This document shows positions 23,462 to 33,214 of a stretch of 64,000 nucleotides of DNA, one piece after another. The notes beneath the pieces were generated by a model. That model saw only the letters and a list, made by a program, of their open reading frames with translations. It was not told where the DNA came from and ran no database searches. The position numbers were made by a program, and so were the translations under genes. The stretch covers positions 32,455,645 to 32,519,644 of the forward strand of contig NC_090178.1 in assembly GCF_024679245.1 (NCBI RefSeq). The letters are read 5' to 3'. Source of the DNA: Pseudorasbora parva (Eukaryota; Chordata; Actinopteri; Cypriniformes; Gobionidae). How positions within the stretch are numbered: the stretch's first letter is position 1; every line of letters begins with the position of its first letter.

Positions 23462-24558
23462 TAAAGATTAAAGTAATTATTATCCGATTAATAATTTGAT
23501 TAAGTGCAATTACAAAAATAATCGATAGTTGTAGCCCTAGCCAAAATAAGAATGTTCACCAGAAAATGAAATCTGAACAAGTAAATAACATGTCTGCCAC
23601 TTTTGTTCTGACCAACTGAGGGAAAAAAACATTGCAATAATTTGCAATATACAACAGCATTGATTATATCGAAGGTAAAAGCTAAGGTAAAATTATATTG
23701 GTATAATATGTTTATAACATTGTAATAATGTAAATATAGCTCACGCTTTATATTAGGCTTCTTTAATATTTTCCCCCATCTAGCTGTGAAAAGGTATATG
23801 CAGTGTTGGGCAGTAGCGTCGCTACAAGTAGTGATGCTACTAGCTTAACTACATTTTTCAGTAGCGTGGTGGTAGCGTCGCTGTTTTCTCAATGAAATAG
23901 CTTTTCAGTAGCGAAGCTCTTCTGTTGATAGTGTAGTGCGGTAGCGTCCACACAAGCTAACGTTACATTTTCCCAAGCATTTCTGAGGATCAAGCTCAAA
24001 TTGGAAACACAATTGAAAAGAACGCGGATATACTTCACTTTCTACGTTCCTTTCTGCCTCGCGCAGACGCGCACAGATGCGCGCGCGAGCCTTTCAAAGT
24101 ACTCCTTTGGCAGTGAGCGCGTAAAGGCGGAATAGGCGATCTAGTTGACGTTTTTTTTCTCCTAGTACTCAATTCGCTGTTGCACGCGCATCGTCCGTGC
24201 GGTGACAAAAGAGAAACTGCGGGGTTTTAAAATCTATTGTGTCTCTTGAATAAACAGCTCTTGTTAAAAGTATCGGGGTCCAGCCTGGCCACCTCTTGAT
24301 ATGAATGAATGAATGATTGAAGCTTGTTTCATGTGTGTGGGACACACACACACACACATAGGCTGTTTTTGTTTTTGTTTTTTGCCATGTTGGTACTGTT
24401 TGGAGTAGGTCTTAATTATTTTGCTACTGTACTTTCTGGACTGGACTTTTTTTGTACAAGTTGAGTTGTAAAATAACTTACAGTTTGTTCTGCAAAAGTG
24501 CCCAAGTCTAAATTGCGCATAAATGCAAAGACACATATACACATACAGATAAATATAC

Positions 24559-24563
24559 TCACA

Positions 24564-24598
<35 letters not shown>
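24559..24598. repeat. (CA)n with a CG interruption
   Basis: About 40 bp of CA repeats are interrupted by CGCGCGC near 24574. A smaller CA run lies at 24341-24358. Confidence 0.9.
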
Positions 24599-24610
24599 TC
24601 TCTGGACACC

Positions 24611-24845
24611 AGGGGCCTATTGCACAATACTAGGATAAGGGATGAAGCTGGGATATTTTGGTGATCCTGGCTCAATTTATCCACTAATATGCAGTTATCT
24701 TTCATTATCACTATCGTTCTTGGTATGAGTTTGCCTTCAGGGTATGTTTACATGACAGCTGTGTACTAAATTTTGCATAAAAATGACAAGATCATCAAGA
24801 TATCCCGGCTTAATCCCTTATCCTAGTTTTGTGCAATAGGCCCCT
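24611..24845. mobile_element. Short MITE with about 38-bp TIRs
   Basis: The left AGGGGCCTATTGCACAATAC... continues 'taggataagggat'. The right end reads 'atcccttatccta' and finishes TTGTGCAATAGGCCCCT. The TIRs are near-perfect inverted repeats of about 38 bp around 160 bp of AT-rich DNA. No coding capacity. The third level of nesting at this site. Confidence 0.9.
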
Positions 24846-25557
24846 GGTTTTGTTAATATTTTGGATCACATGTTTTTGTTGCCGAATTGATTTCGGACAG
24901 TTTTTGTATAACTAAAAAAAAATGTGTGTCTATATGCTTGACTTTATTGATCACTGAAATAGCATTGATTGGAATGAAGTGGGTTTAATATAAAATTAAA
25001 TAAATAAAAAGTAGCTTAGATGTAGTAAACTACTTTTGTCAAGTTGCTGTAGCTTAGCTTGCTACATTTCCCAGGGGCGTAGCTTCAGTGTAGTGAAGCT
25101 TAATTTAATGTAGAGTAACTGGTAGCTTAGCTCACTACATTTTCCAAGTAGCTTGTCCAACACTGGGTATATGACCATCCAGTGAGTTATAGTTTCTGTT
25201 CCTCTCTATTCTGATTTCGTTTTAACTCCTACGGTGGCCGATTTAGTTCAAGATTAACATGGCAATCCCCCTCTCCACATTCGACACGGTGCCATCGAGT
25301 GTTAAAACAAGAAAGACGAAGCTTGAATTAATGAGTATGTCCCTCTTTGGCTAATGTACTTTCAAGATGGAGGGGCAACATGGTGACCAGCATTCGAACC
25401 CCTCACCCGTATGTATTTTCAATGGCATATTATAAACTTACGAGAATACTTTATTACTTGAAAGGAGTAAATATACATTAATGAGCACATATATTTTTGA
25501 AAGAACTAATTGTTTTTAGCTAAGAATAAACTAACAAAGTTACACAGTGTAGCTTTA

Positions 25558-27263
25558 AGTCAAGTCACCTTGACAATACAATGTACACATTAAGTGCATT
25601 AAATCAAATGATTAATTTACATGTTAGTACAGAGTAGTTGCAAGGGGATGTGATAGTCCTCTATATGTGTCCATTGCCCTTTCCCTTAAAAATAACCTAA
25701 AAGAAAGCTGCATATAATCCATTCTGGTTCTATTTCTGTGCTTGGTATGTCACAGACTGAACAAACCTAAAGGATGCATTAGAGGCTGTAATTTCCTTTT
25801 CCATCAATATTGTATTATGGTGCCATTATGGTGCACTTTCCATTTCTTCAACTCTTTGTGTACTTCCTACAGCTTTTCCACTTCCCACTGTGGAACCCAG
25901 TTTTCAGATTAGTGGCTGTGTGAGTGTGAAAAACGACGCAAATACACCATATATGATCAGTAGATGTATTTAAACTAACTGTGGGCAAATTACTGGGCCA
26001 GAGGTTTTGGGAAGAAGTTGAAGTTTTAAGTTCTGAATGAGGACATCCACCATAGATTTTTGGCTTTTTGGTTTCACCTGCCTGCAACTGCAGCTATGCA
26101 GGTAATCTTCCTCAGTATGGAGCTGCACATAGCTGTGTCCTTTAACAAGGGAACACACACCTTTATTTTCACACCAGGACAGCAGCCTGAGCTCAGGACT
26201 GTTTTACAAAACCACACACGCTGTTGCCATAGTCACAGTGTGAGGTGAAATAAGTTGAGTTTGATAAGAGACCTCAGGAGGGTGAAAGTGGTTTGATTCT
26301 GGGTTTTTTTATCCGTTTCTCATGGGAAGTTCTCTAGGATCTCATCACTGTCTAAGAAACTGTGCTGTGGATATGGAGTGAGAGTGTGTATAAGGGCTTT
26401 GAGAGCAGATGTTATCGTTGCTCAAGTGCAGTGGCAGGTGTTGCTGCCGTCTACCTTCCTGGCTTCCTCATCCATAAAAAATGTGATTTCTAAACCTAAA
26501 CAAGTGGGTGAGGTTACAGCTAGATGGAAAGACACCATTCTGTCTGGTTTTCACTATTTTAATATGTTGTTTATTTAAAGCAATTTGTTTTTTACATTCT
26601 GCAAATGCTGAGGCAAAATCTGATATGTTTAACATCGTGTTTAAGCCTTAATGACATATTATCTCATTATGTCTGTTCAGACGGTCTGTACTGTAGACAG
26701 CTGATATCAATAGCTCAGTTCAGGTTTCCTTTGGTGTCATTAAATTGCTCTCTTTGTGTTGTAGAAAGAGGGCAATTTCTACAGTGAAATCTTCCCTCAC
26801 AGAAAACATTACATATAATATTAATATTACATATAAATATTATAATAAACATTACATTATTTGTTCATTATATTTATGCTAAAATCAATAAAAAGTCTAT
26901 ATAAACACTTGCAAGAATCTTTTAGCATTTAGCATTTAACATTTTTACCATTAAATAATTGCAGATAACCCTTTTTTAAGCACATAATGCTAACACATAC
27001 TTTCTCTAGAAAAAATATGGTTTGTTATTGGTGACATGAGGGTGAGTAATTTATGACAGAATTTACATTTTGAGTGAACTAATCCCTTTAAATGTACTAA
27101 ATCAACTGCGAAGGAACTGGAAACATTGAATTCCCAATTAGTATTATTGTATGTAGTAACCAGCCAATCACATTGCTAATTTCATCCCAATCTCGCCCAT
27201 GTGCAATATTCAAAATTGCAAAACTAACAGGCTGTGGGCAGGACAAAGTGACTTAAGTAAAGT
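25558..27263. other. No gene recognised
   Basis: Mixed-composition DNA with several short frames (25848-26087 minus, 26060-26248 plus, 26378-26578 plus, 26605-26787 plus), none with a recognisable domain. 'gtgacatgagggtgagtaat' with 'gagtgaactaatcccttta' at 27031-27090 is a right-end fragment of the TTCACC MITE family. Confidence 0.45.
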
Positions 27264-27329
27264 TTTGTGGTGAGTTAATATCAACTTTGTCCTGCAAGTG
27301 ACTAAAGTTGATATTACCTCACCACAAAC
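27264..27329. repeat. Hairpin with about 27-bp arms
   Basis: 'tttgtggtgagttaatatca' (27264 onward) and its complement 'tgatattacctcaccacaaa' style arm (27302-27329) are separated by about 11 bases. Arms match with one or two differences. May be a small foldback element; no flanking duplication seen. Confidence 0.75.
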
Positions 27330-27543
27330 ATAAAAGTGAATTTATCTCATCTGAATAATTCATTCTCCAATGTATTTTCAGTTCAAAACATTGTAAAGGG
27401 GCATTAATGTTGAGTACCTATAGAGTAGTATTGCATCTAGGGATGTCCCGATCCGATCACGTGATCGGAAATCGGGCCTGATCACGTGATTTCAGACTCG
27501 ATCGGAATCGGACGTTACATCCCGATCAGGACTCGGGTATATA

Positions 27544-27756
27544 CAGTCTTGTTCAAAATAATAGCAGTACAATGTGACTAACCAGAATAATCAAGGTTTT
27601 TAGTATATTTTTTATTGCTACGTGGCAAACAAGTTACCAGTAGGTTCAGTAGATTGTCAGAAAACAAACAAGACCCAGCATTCATGATATGCACGCTCTT
27701 AAGGCTGTGCAATTGGGCAATTAGTTGAAAGGGGTGTGTTCAAAAAAATAGCAGTG
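27544..27756 (+). repeat. Left TIR of the Tc1-type transposon
   Basis: Outer transposase-binding motif at about 27551-27569 and inner copy at 27738-27756 (GTTCAAAAAAATAGCAGTG). The inverse partner is 28953-29155. Binding is inferred from the known IR/DR layout. Confidence 0.85.
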
Positions 27757-27842
27757 TCTACCTTTGACTGTACAAACTCAAAACTATTTTGTACAAACAT
27801 TTTTTTTCTTTCTGGGATTTAGCAATCCTGTGAATCACTAAA

Positions 27843-28838
27843 CTAATATTTAGTTGTATGACCACAGTTTTTTAAAACTGCTTGACATCTGTGTGGCATG
27901 GAGTCAACCAACTTGTGGCACCTCTCAGCTGTTATTCCACTCCATGATTCTTTAACAACATTCCACAATTCATTCACATTTCTTGGTTTTGCTTCAGAAA
28001 CAGCATTTTTGATATCACCCCACAAGTTCTCAATTGGATTAAGGTCTGGAGATTGGGCTGGCCACTCCATAACATTAATTTTGTTGGTTTGGAACCAAGA
28101 CTTTGCCCGTTTACTAGTGTGTTTTGGGTCATTGTCTTGTTGAAACAACCGTTTCAAGGGCATGTCCTCTTCAGCATAGGGCAACATGACCTCTTCAAGT
28201 ATTTTAACATATGCAAACTGATCCATGATCCCTGGTGTGCGATAAATAGGCCCAACACCATAGTAGGAGAAACATGCCCATATCATGATGCTTGCACCTC
28301 CATGCTTCACTGTCTTCACTGTGTACTGTGGCTTGAATTCAGAGTTTGGGGGTCGTCTCACAAACTGCCTGTGGCCCTTGGACCCAAAAAGAACAATTTT
28401 ACTCTCATCAGTCCACAAAATGTTCCTCCATTTCTCTTTAGGCCAGTTGATGTGTTCTTTGGCAAATTGTAACCTCTTCTGCACATGCCTTTTTTTTAAC
28501 AGAGGGACTTTGCGGGGGATTCTTGAAAATAGATTAGCTTCACACAGACGTCTTCTAACTGTCACAGTACTTACAGGTAACTCCAGACTGTCTTTGATCA
28601 TCCTGGAGGTGATCATTGGCTGAGCCTTTGCCATTCTGGTTATTCTTCTATCCATTTTGATGGTTGTCTTCCGTTTTCTTCCACGTCTCTCTGGTTTTGC
28701 TCTCCATTTTAAGGCATTGGAGATCATTTTAGCTGAACAGCCTATAATTTTTTGCACCTCTTTATAGGTTTTCCCCTTTCTAATCAACTTTTTAATCAAA
28801 GTACACTGTTCTTCTGAACAATGTCTTGAATGACCCAT
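27843..28838 (-). CDS. Tc1/mariner-family transposase (DD34E), full length
   Basis: A 331-residue transposase that cuts and pastes its own element at TA sites in the nucleus. The N-terminus (about 1-110) is a paired-like double helix-turn-helix: [18 protein letters not shown] forms the first, the basic linker RRGRKRK follows, and [20 protein letters not shown] the second. The catalytic core shows WTDES (first Asp), [11 protein letters not shown] (second Asp) and [11 protein letters not shown] (Glu), with exactly 34 residues between the second Asp and Glu, hence DD34E. The length is close to the usual 340. The ATG at 28838-28836 follows the inner right TIR, and the stop TAG lies at 27845-27843. 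No frameshift or internal stop. The fish plus-strand copy at 3.5 kb is a different, dead lineage. Confidence 0.95.
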   Translation of the reverse strand: MGHSRHCSEEQCTLIKKLIRKGKTYKEVQKIIGCSAKMISNALKWRAKPERRGRKRKTTIKMDRRITRMAKAQPMITSRMIKDSLELPVSTVTVRRRLCEANLFSRIPRKVPLLKKRHVQKRLQFAKEHINWPKEKWRNILWTDESKIVLFGSKGHRQFVRRPPNSEFKPQYTVKTVKHGGASIMIWACFSYYGVGPIYRTPGIMDQFAYVKILEEVMLPYAEEDMPLKRLFQQDNDPKHTSKRAKSWFQTNKINVMEWPAQSPDLNPIENLWGDIKNAVSEAKPRNVNELWNVVKESWSGITAERCHKLVDSMPHRCQAVLKNCGHTTKY

Positions 28839-28952
28839 TTTCCTCAGCTTTCAAATGCATGTTCAACAAGTGTTGGCTTCATTCTTAAATAGGGGCCACC
28901 TGATTCACACCTGTTTCTTCACAAAATTGATGACCTCAGTGATTGAATGCCA

Positions 28953-29155
28953 CACTGCTATTTTTTTGAACACACCCCTTTCAACTAATTCAACTAATTG
29001 CCCAATTGCATTCATGAATGCTGGGTCTCATTTGTTTTCTGAGAATCTACTGAACCTACTGGTAACTTGTTTGCCACGTAGCAATAAAAAATATACTAAA
29101 AACCTTGATTATTCTGGTTAGTCACATTGTACTGCTATTATTTTGAACAAGACTG
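28953..29155 (-). repeat. Right TIR of the Tc1-type transposon
   Basis: Inner motif at 28953-28971 and outer motif ending at the ACTG tip. About ten bases shorter than the left TIR because a small segment around 'atatgcacgctctt' is present only on the left. Confidence 0.85.
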
Positions 29156-29300
29156 TATGTATATAAAAGGTGCGCACTTAAACTGCGGTTCATTTCACAT
29201 CCGATGACGCATAAAATAATATGGGTTGTAACTTGAAAATAATGCATACACGTGCTGGCTCCTCAGTGATGCATTACAACAGCGCTAATAAAAGAAAAAC

Positions 29301-29423
29301 GTGGGCAAAACGGTCTATCTGTGTAAACTTTGTTCAATTCATGCGAGTGCTGCTGTATGTTCGACTATGAGCGGTCATTTTCACAGTAATCACCCGGGTA
29401 TATTCGCCAGAAGACGCGAATAA
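29301..29423 (+). pseudogene. BED-type zinc finger remnant (hAT/ZBED-like)
   Basis: One frame reads VGKTVYLCKLCS, then about 17 residues later SGHFHSNHPG, and stops after about 40 codons. C-x2-C followed by H...H in SGHFHSNH fits the BED finger found at the N-terminus of hAT transposases and ZBED proteins. Tandem stops lie just upstream in this frame, so it is broken. It lies within the hAT-like element, which supports that assignment. Confidence 0.45.
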
Positions 29424-30699
29424 GAGCGCGCGTGCTGATCTGTCTGCATCATCCGAAAGCGCGCACTCGTCTCACAGCGCGCAAATATTAAGTTCTCTTT
29501 CAAGGCTTGCGCTTAAACCGACCAACTCACACAAGAAGTATGTCAACATGTCAATCTTGATGAGTATCCAAGCAGAAATAGTCTGAATATGCCTTAAGAG
29601 GACTTTATACAGTCGAGAAACACGACGCAGAGCCTCCATTAGGTCTTAAAGGGGCAGTAGCCTTTACTGCTGTCTGTTTAATGTCAAACAAAAGATAAGG
29701 AATCACTCACTGCTCTTGATTGAATAGCTTTTGTAAGGATTAGTCTTTAATTTTAACAGTTAAATATGCAGCTATTTTACATTTGATTAGCCTACTTTAT
29801 TCAATTTCTCTACCTAAAAACTAATGTTAGACCTATAAAAACCTGAAAAGCATTGTTAATTACACTTCAATCAAATTACACTTCAAATATTTTTTCCCAA
29901 AGTTAGTTTATGTCATTGTAGGCAGTTATCATCACGATGATTTAATTTCAAGTGTTCGTTTTTTAAATAAGTGTAGTTTTAGTTAGTTATTTGATGCTAT
30001 AAAAACGGCTGTGTGATCGACGCCTTCTCTGAGTGAAGTTGTCACTGAGGCACTAACTGACTTTTTTTCGGGATTTTTGGGAGCAGATTATTTAATTTAA
30101 TTTCCATAACTGTTTATTTCACACCAACATAATTAATTGTTCTGCATCTGTGAGAGTAGGCCTATGGGTGTGCTTTTTTATAGTTTACTGTTGTTTACTA
30201 TAGTTTATAGTTTACTTTTTTATAGTTTACTGTTGCACTAAAATCCAAAAGTGAAGAATTTATTTTTATTTATTACTTGATTGTTCAAGCTACCTCACAG
30301 AAGTGCTCTGATTTGTTGAATGTTAAAATAAGGTGAATAAAATAAAAAATAAGGAACATCCTGTTTTTTTCGCTCTATTCTTTTTTTAATGTATTATAGA
30401 AGTATCGGATCGGGACTCGGTATCGGCAGATATGCAAAATCAAATGACTCGGACTCGGACTCGAGGGCAAAAAAACCTGATCGGGACATCCATTATATGT
30501 CCAAAGAGCCTTTAGTTTTTATCATACTTATAAAAGACAGATGTGGGCGGAGCTTAAGAATCTCGAACACACACACTCCCTGGATAACTTTCGTTTCACT
30601 AATACATTCTTGTTGTTGACATTATGAAAATTAAAGTTTTACAAGTAAAGAATTGTATAGTACTTTAGGGGGATAGGAATGTCTAGCACTTTTAAGGAT

Positions 30700-31000
30700 A
30701 TATTTCTCATATCAGTACCCTATAAAAGCTGTTTTATTTTACACATTGAGTGGGTTGCCTTATTGAAACATGGGGGCCTGGCTTTATGCTGTGATCACAT
30801 GACCTCAATGATCTCAGTAGAGGGTATGCATTGACGTCACTTTCTCGCCGGAACACGCCCCCTCAGCTGGACCGAGTGGCAAAAGAGCCCGCTGCATGAT
30901 TGGATCTGATAGGGGAAACTGCGAAAACGTGAGTAAAACAAACGATTATCAATTTTATGTATTTTATATATTTTATTAGTGTTCTTTACAACTTACCAAA
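30700..31000. repeat. Probable dispersed repeat with GC-rich core
   Basis: 'gacgtcactttctcgccgg' and 'cacgccccctcagctgg' resemble a common cyprinid repeat as I remember it. A TGACGTCA CRE palindrome overlaps it at about 30833. The boundaries are uncertain. Confidence 0.3.
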
Positions 31001-31639
31001 TATTGTATGATTTCAATGCCTGGGAAATACACATAGCAAATTTGCCTTTTTAACTCTTTATAAAAGATCTAAAGCCAGGTGATCACTTATATGAATGTTA
31101 TATCATCATCGGCCAGCCCTAAAACTTATGGGCGTATAGTTTATGTCAGTGTTTATATAAAAACATTGAATTATCGAGAATATAAGATGGTTTATATTTA
31201 ATTGATGAGTTCTCAATACAACAGGGTATTATTTTACCCCAAAATTCAACATATTGACGAAATAATAACTACAATTTCACGTTTCATTGCCTGGAGTCGT
31301 TTCTGTGAATTGCAGCGATCCATTTGCTTCTCTTTTCTGTAGATTTTGGCAGTCTGTAAAAATATAGGCCTACCTTAGATTTCTCAAATCTATTTGTACA
31401 GTCAATCTTACAGCTTTTTTTCTAGATGTGTTTTGTGTGTTTTTTCACTCGTGCTGAAAACCAATGCTGCCACTCTCTTTTCTCCCCTCAGTGGGCGTAA
31501 CCGCAATCACTCCAGCTGGCAGTGATGTCATGTGCAAAGCCTCTATAAATTTATGAACAGAAAAATGTATCTGCATACAAATTTTTTTCTACAAAGTTAA
31601 AAATTTTGCTTTTGCTTTTAGCTTTTGTATATCCAGTTC
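31001..31639. other. No gene recognised
   Basis: AT-rich DNA; no paired TIRs or domain-bearing frame seen. Confidence 0.45.
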
Positions 31640-31846
31640 AACATTTAACAAAAAATGACTATGACAAAAAGGAAAATTCTGTCATTATTTACTCACCCTC
31701 ATGTTGTTCCAAATCCATAAGACTTTTGTTCATCGAAACACAAATGAAGATCTTTTTGATGAAATCTGAGAGCTTTCTGTCCCTCTATTGACAGCTATGC
31801 TACTGACACTTTGACATTTGAAAATTAATCAATTTGAATTAGGGGT
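31640..31846 (+). repeat. Left-end fragment of the TTCACC MITE family
   Basis: 'gtcattatttactcaccctc', 'catgttgttccaaatcc' and 'gagctttctgtccctctatt' follow in the order typical of this family. The copy stops where a hAT-type end (TAGGGGTGGGAAT) begins. Confidence 0.6.
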
Positions 31847-32073
31847 GGGAATCCCAAGGTACCTCGCGATACGATACAAATACGATACATGGCTCGCGAT
31901 AACGATAATATCATGATAAATAAATTCTGTGATAATCAATATTTTGCTAGACAATACATCACGATATCTGTTTAACTATGACAACAAAATGCCTGTGAAA
32001 AGGTTGAGTACAGGTTTTCCAGACTTTGGATTTTAAATCTATTATTTTTCTCGCACTGCTGTCCGCCCTCTGT
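31847..32073. mobile_element. Left end of a hAT-type element
   Basis: TAGGGGTGGGAATCCCAAGG, followed by CGATACGATA and ACGATAA words, looks like the terminus and subterminal repeats of a fish hAT element. It is cut at 32074 by a MITE. A matching right end was not identified. Confidence 0.45.
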
Positions 32074-33214
32074 TAAAGGGGGGGTGAAACACTCAGTTTC
32101 AGTCAATCTCATGTCAATCTTGAGTACCTATAGAGTAGTATTGCATCCTTCATATCTCCGAAAAGTCTTTAGTTTTATCATATTTATAAAAGAAATATGG
32201 GCTGTACCGAGTCTTTCCGGAAAAAACCGAGCGCCTGGAGGCGTATCGTGTGGGCGGAGCTAAAGAATCACAAGCGCGCAAAGCGGTGACGTCCTCAAGC
32301 GTGGAGAAACCCATCTATCTCAGCTAATACAGATAATGATCCACAATCAAATCTGAGGCTGAAATAAACTGAACAGGAGAAACGGCAACATCAGGACGTC
32401 CGTCTCTGTGGTATGTAAGTTACTGTATTTAATGGCCTCTCCACATTTCTGTGTCTTTACTCGCAGTGTATGAGGACATGATTCGGTTTATGGACTATTG
32501 TATGCGACTAGACCTTAGAAGTAGCAAGCAGAACGGTTTTGCACGTCAGACTAGTGTAACGTTATACAGAACAACAATGGAGTAACCGTTAGCGCATTTG
32601 AATGACGAAGCACGCGATCGTATCGTTTACTGATGTTTACTCATGCGACGGTAGCCAATAGCAGAGACATTTGAAGTTGATTTACTCACCGGCATCTTCC
32701 AAAGCAGGACCGCTCTGTCAAAAACACACTTCTTTGGTATGATTTGGTGAAGTCCTGTGACAGCAGTGACCGTGGAAATCCACTTTGCGACGCGACTGAA
32801 GCGATGCCTTGAAGCTTCCCGTCATTTCTGCGTTCAAATCGGTTCAAATGCAGCGCTGCCTTCCCGGGGCGCGTCATAAGTGTTCACGGAGGACTGGATC
32901 TGCACCTGAGAGACTGTTTACAGCGTGCATTTCCTCTCTCTCCCTCTAGTCACGCGCGCGCGCACCCTTCCGGGAGAAGAGCCCGTACAGCCCATACAAG
33001 GACCTTCCACTCTATTTAACGTCAATTAGACCCATACTCGAAAAAAACTCGCCGAAACTTGTGAGAAACCGGAAGGAGTATTTTTAACACAGAAATACTC
33101 CATCAAACGTCCAACATTAGTTTTTGAAACTTTGTCTATGTTTAGGATGGGAATCCAAGTCTTTAAAGGTGTAAAAAGCTCAGTATGCAGGAAACAGCAT
33201 TTCACCCCCCCTTT
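32074..33214 (+). mobile_element. Full-length TTAAAGGGGGGGTGAAA MITE
   Basis: The left end TTAAAGGGGGGGTGAAAC is mirrored by the right end 'atttcaccccccctttaa'. It is 1.14 kb long with no transposase frame. Related fragments at 1475-1620 and around 27396/30493 make it the reference copy for this family in the window. The interior has GC-rich, CpG-bearing parts and an overlapping minus frame (32686-32877) without a recognised domain. Confidence 0.8.

Larger units (their letters stand above)
19759..23539. mobile_element. hAT-type element with 8-bp duplication, loaded with insertions
   Basis: It starts TAGGGCTGAAACGATT and ends ATCGATAGTTGTAGCCCTA, so the TIRs share TAGGGCT..AAC.AT. GCCAAAAT is present perfectly on both sides (19751-19758 and 23540-23547), the 8-bp duplication expected of hAT transposases. 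The interior holds an L2 fragment (19986-21034), a 12-bp minisatellite, a minus-strand retroelement tail (22087) and a MITE (23036-23461). No hAT transposase frame remains recognisable. The same kind of end (TAGGGCTG) reappears at 57764. Confidence 0.85.
23801..25165. mobile_element. Non-autonomous hAT-type element with 8-bp duplication
   Basis: It begins CAGTGTTGGGCAGTAGC and ends GTAGCTTGTCCAACACTG, so the TIRs share CAGTGTTGG.CA. GGTATATG flanks it exactly (23793-23800 and 25166-25173). GTAGC words are strongly repeated near both ends (for example at 23813, 23861, 25012 and 25120), a usual hAT subterminal feature. No transposase. A 235-bp MITE (24611-24845) and short CA arrays lie inside. 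Confidence 0.88.
23757..25557 (-). mobile_element. MITE, copy 2 (inverted), split by a hAT-type element
   Basis: This is the reverse complement of copy 1: 'gatggaggggcaacatgg', 'cctacggtggccgattta' and the end 'cacagtgtagctttaa' at 25557. Its left part, 'ccatctagctgtgaaaagg', resumes after the insertion at 25174 with 'accatccagtgag'. Joining the two across the 23801-25165 element restores the order seen in copy 1. The outermost left TIR has eroded, so 23757 is approximate. Confidence 0.75.
27544..29155 (-). mobile_element. Apparently intact Tc1-type transposon with IR/DR ends
   Basis: The element is 1612 bp, flanked by TA (27542-27543 and 29156-29157), beginning CAGTCTTGTTCAAAATAATA and ending with its complement. 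The first 110-115 bp of the two ends are nearly identical, with only a handful of differences further in. Each end has two copies of a GTTCAAAA(T/A)AATAGCAGT motif, an outer one at the tip and an inner one about 190 bp inside, which is the IR/DR arrangement known from Sleeping Beauty-type elements. A full transposase frame lies between them. Everything needed for mobility appears present, so it may be active or only recently silenced. Confidence 0.93.
27438..30492. mobile_element. hAT-like element (TAGGGATGTCCCGATC ends)
   Basis: The left end TAGGGATGTCCCGATC (27438) pairs with the right end GATCGGGACATCC (30479-30491). Subterminal DNA is full of GATCGG and GACTCGG words at both ends (27455-27540 and 30405-30475). 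Without the 1.6-kb Tc1 insert it is about 1.44 kb. A short BED-finger-like remnant at 29301-29423 supports hAT ancestry. I could not identify a clean 8-bp duplication. Confidence 0.65.
27396..30560 (+). mobile_element. Old MITE-family copy interrupted by a hAT-like element
   Basis: Left of the insertion is 'gagtacctatagagtagt' followed by 'attgcatc'. Right of it is 'atatgtccaaagagcc', then 'tttatcatacttataaaag' and 'gtgggcggagctta'. The uninterrupted copy at 32074-33214 reads these in the same order without a break (32120-32265). The outer left and right limits of this copy are not sharp. Confidence 0.65.

Noticed and set aside
27898..28623. Plus-strand frames over the Tc1 transposase
   Set aside because: They are antisense shadows of the intact minus-strand transposase.
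27438..30492. An 8-bp duplication for the hAT-like element
   Set aside because: Comparison with the uninterrupted copy at 32074 leaves several possible junctions. I could not fix a duplication without forcing mismatches.
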